This document shows positions 5,780 to 5,887 of a DNA stretch of 5,887 nucleotides, piece after piece; the stretch's first letter is position 1; every line of letters begins with the position of its first letter. Below the pieces are notes generated by a model. It was not told the origin of the DNA. It made no database searches and worked only from the letters and a program-made list of their open reading frames with translations. Made by a program: the position numbers and the translations under genes. Source of the DNA: an uncultured Caulobacterales bacterium (GTDB taxonomy: Bacteria > Pseudomonadota > Alphaproteobacteria > Caulobacterales > Caulobacteraceae); contig CAIUZX010000130.1 of the NCBI GenBank assembly GCA_903903715.1, positions 1 to 5,887 on the forward strand, given 5' to 3'.

Positions 5780-5887
5780 ATGATTTTCAGGACCAAGGCG
5801 GTCACGCTCGTGCTCAAGATGATCTTCACCTGGTGGAACGGCGCCACGATCGGCACCCTGTTCACGATCGCCCGCAATGCGAACCTC
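5780..5887 (+). CDS. NDUFA12-family complex I accessory subunit, N-terminal part; 3' end outside the window
   Basis: Thirty-six codons are visible before the right edge. The segment MIFTWWNGATIGTLFTI is the characteristic start of alphaproteobacterial NDUFA12 (17.2-kDa type) proteins, whose first residues usually read like FTWWNGxTxGT and lead into a VGEDExGNxYYE motif that would lie just past the window. These are peripheral accessory subunits of NADH:quinone oxidoreductase on its cytoplasmic side. ATG 5780 is taken as the start; a second ATG at 5819 begins directly at MIFTWWNG and is an equally possible start. Neither has a clear ribosome binding site. The gene diverges from the NrdJ-like gene and shares its 191-bp intergenic region (5589-5779). 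The call rests on a short stretch. Confidence 0.75.
   Translation, partial: MIFRTKAVTLVLKMIFTWWNGATIGTLFTIARNANL

Overview
The window is GC-rich, densely coding bacterial DNA that most likely comes from an alphaproteobacterium. Three things point there: the AspRS sequence type, an NDUFA12-like accessory subunit of complex I (typical of alphaproteobacteria and mitochondria), and a large protein related to the long alphaproteobacterial form of B12-dependent ribonucleotide reductase (NrdJ). A Caulobacterales-like host is plausible but not proven. No mobile element, CRISPR array, tRNA or rRNA was seen.

Layout. (1) 2-991, + strand: the C-terminal part of aspS, running in from the left edge. (2) 1014-1697, - strand: a small exported protein of unknown function with a proline-rich tail, convergent with aspS and only 22 bp from it. 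(3) 1698-1883: an intergenic gap with a conspicuous AT-rich island. (4) 1884-2744, - strand: an exported pentapeptide-repeat protein, also with a proline-rich tail. (5) 2745-2849: a short gap with a hairpin that probably terminates the gene to its right. (6) 2850-5588, - strand: a 912-residue protein that follows alphaproteobacterial NrdJ along its length but has lost the catalytic motifs, while its C-terminal TSCPD region and zinc-ribbon-like end are well kept. (7) 5589-5779: a divergent intergenic region with two palindromes resembling tandem NrdR boxes, centred exactly 32 bp apart, in front of the NrdJ-like gene. (8) 5780-5887, + strand: the start of an NDUFA12-family gene, cut by the right edge.

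How the parts relate. aspS and the NDUFA12 gene are housekeeping genes at the two ends. The two exported proteins share an architecture (signal peptide, folded domain, proline-rich C-terminus) but are separated by 186 bp and probably have their own promoters. The item of most interest is the NrdJ-like gene. It looks like a pseudoenzyme derived from class II ribonucleotide reductase: the thiyl-radical cysteine motif and other active-site motifs are gone, and there is no cysteine at all between residues 294 and 884. Yet the reading frame is intact, the C-terminal module is conserved, and the promoter appears to keep NrdR-type operators. A retained, non-catalytic role in dNTP supply or its regulation is a reasonable inference. 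All family comparisons are from memory; no alignment or database search was run.
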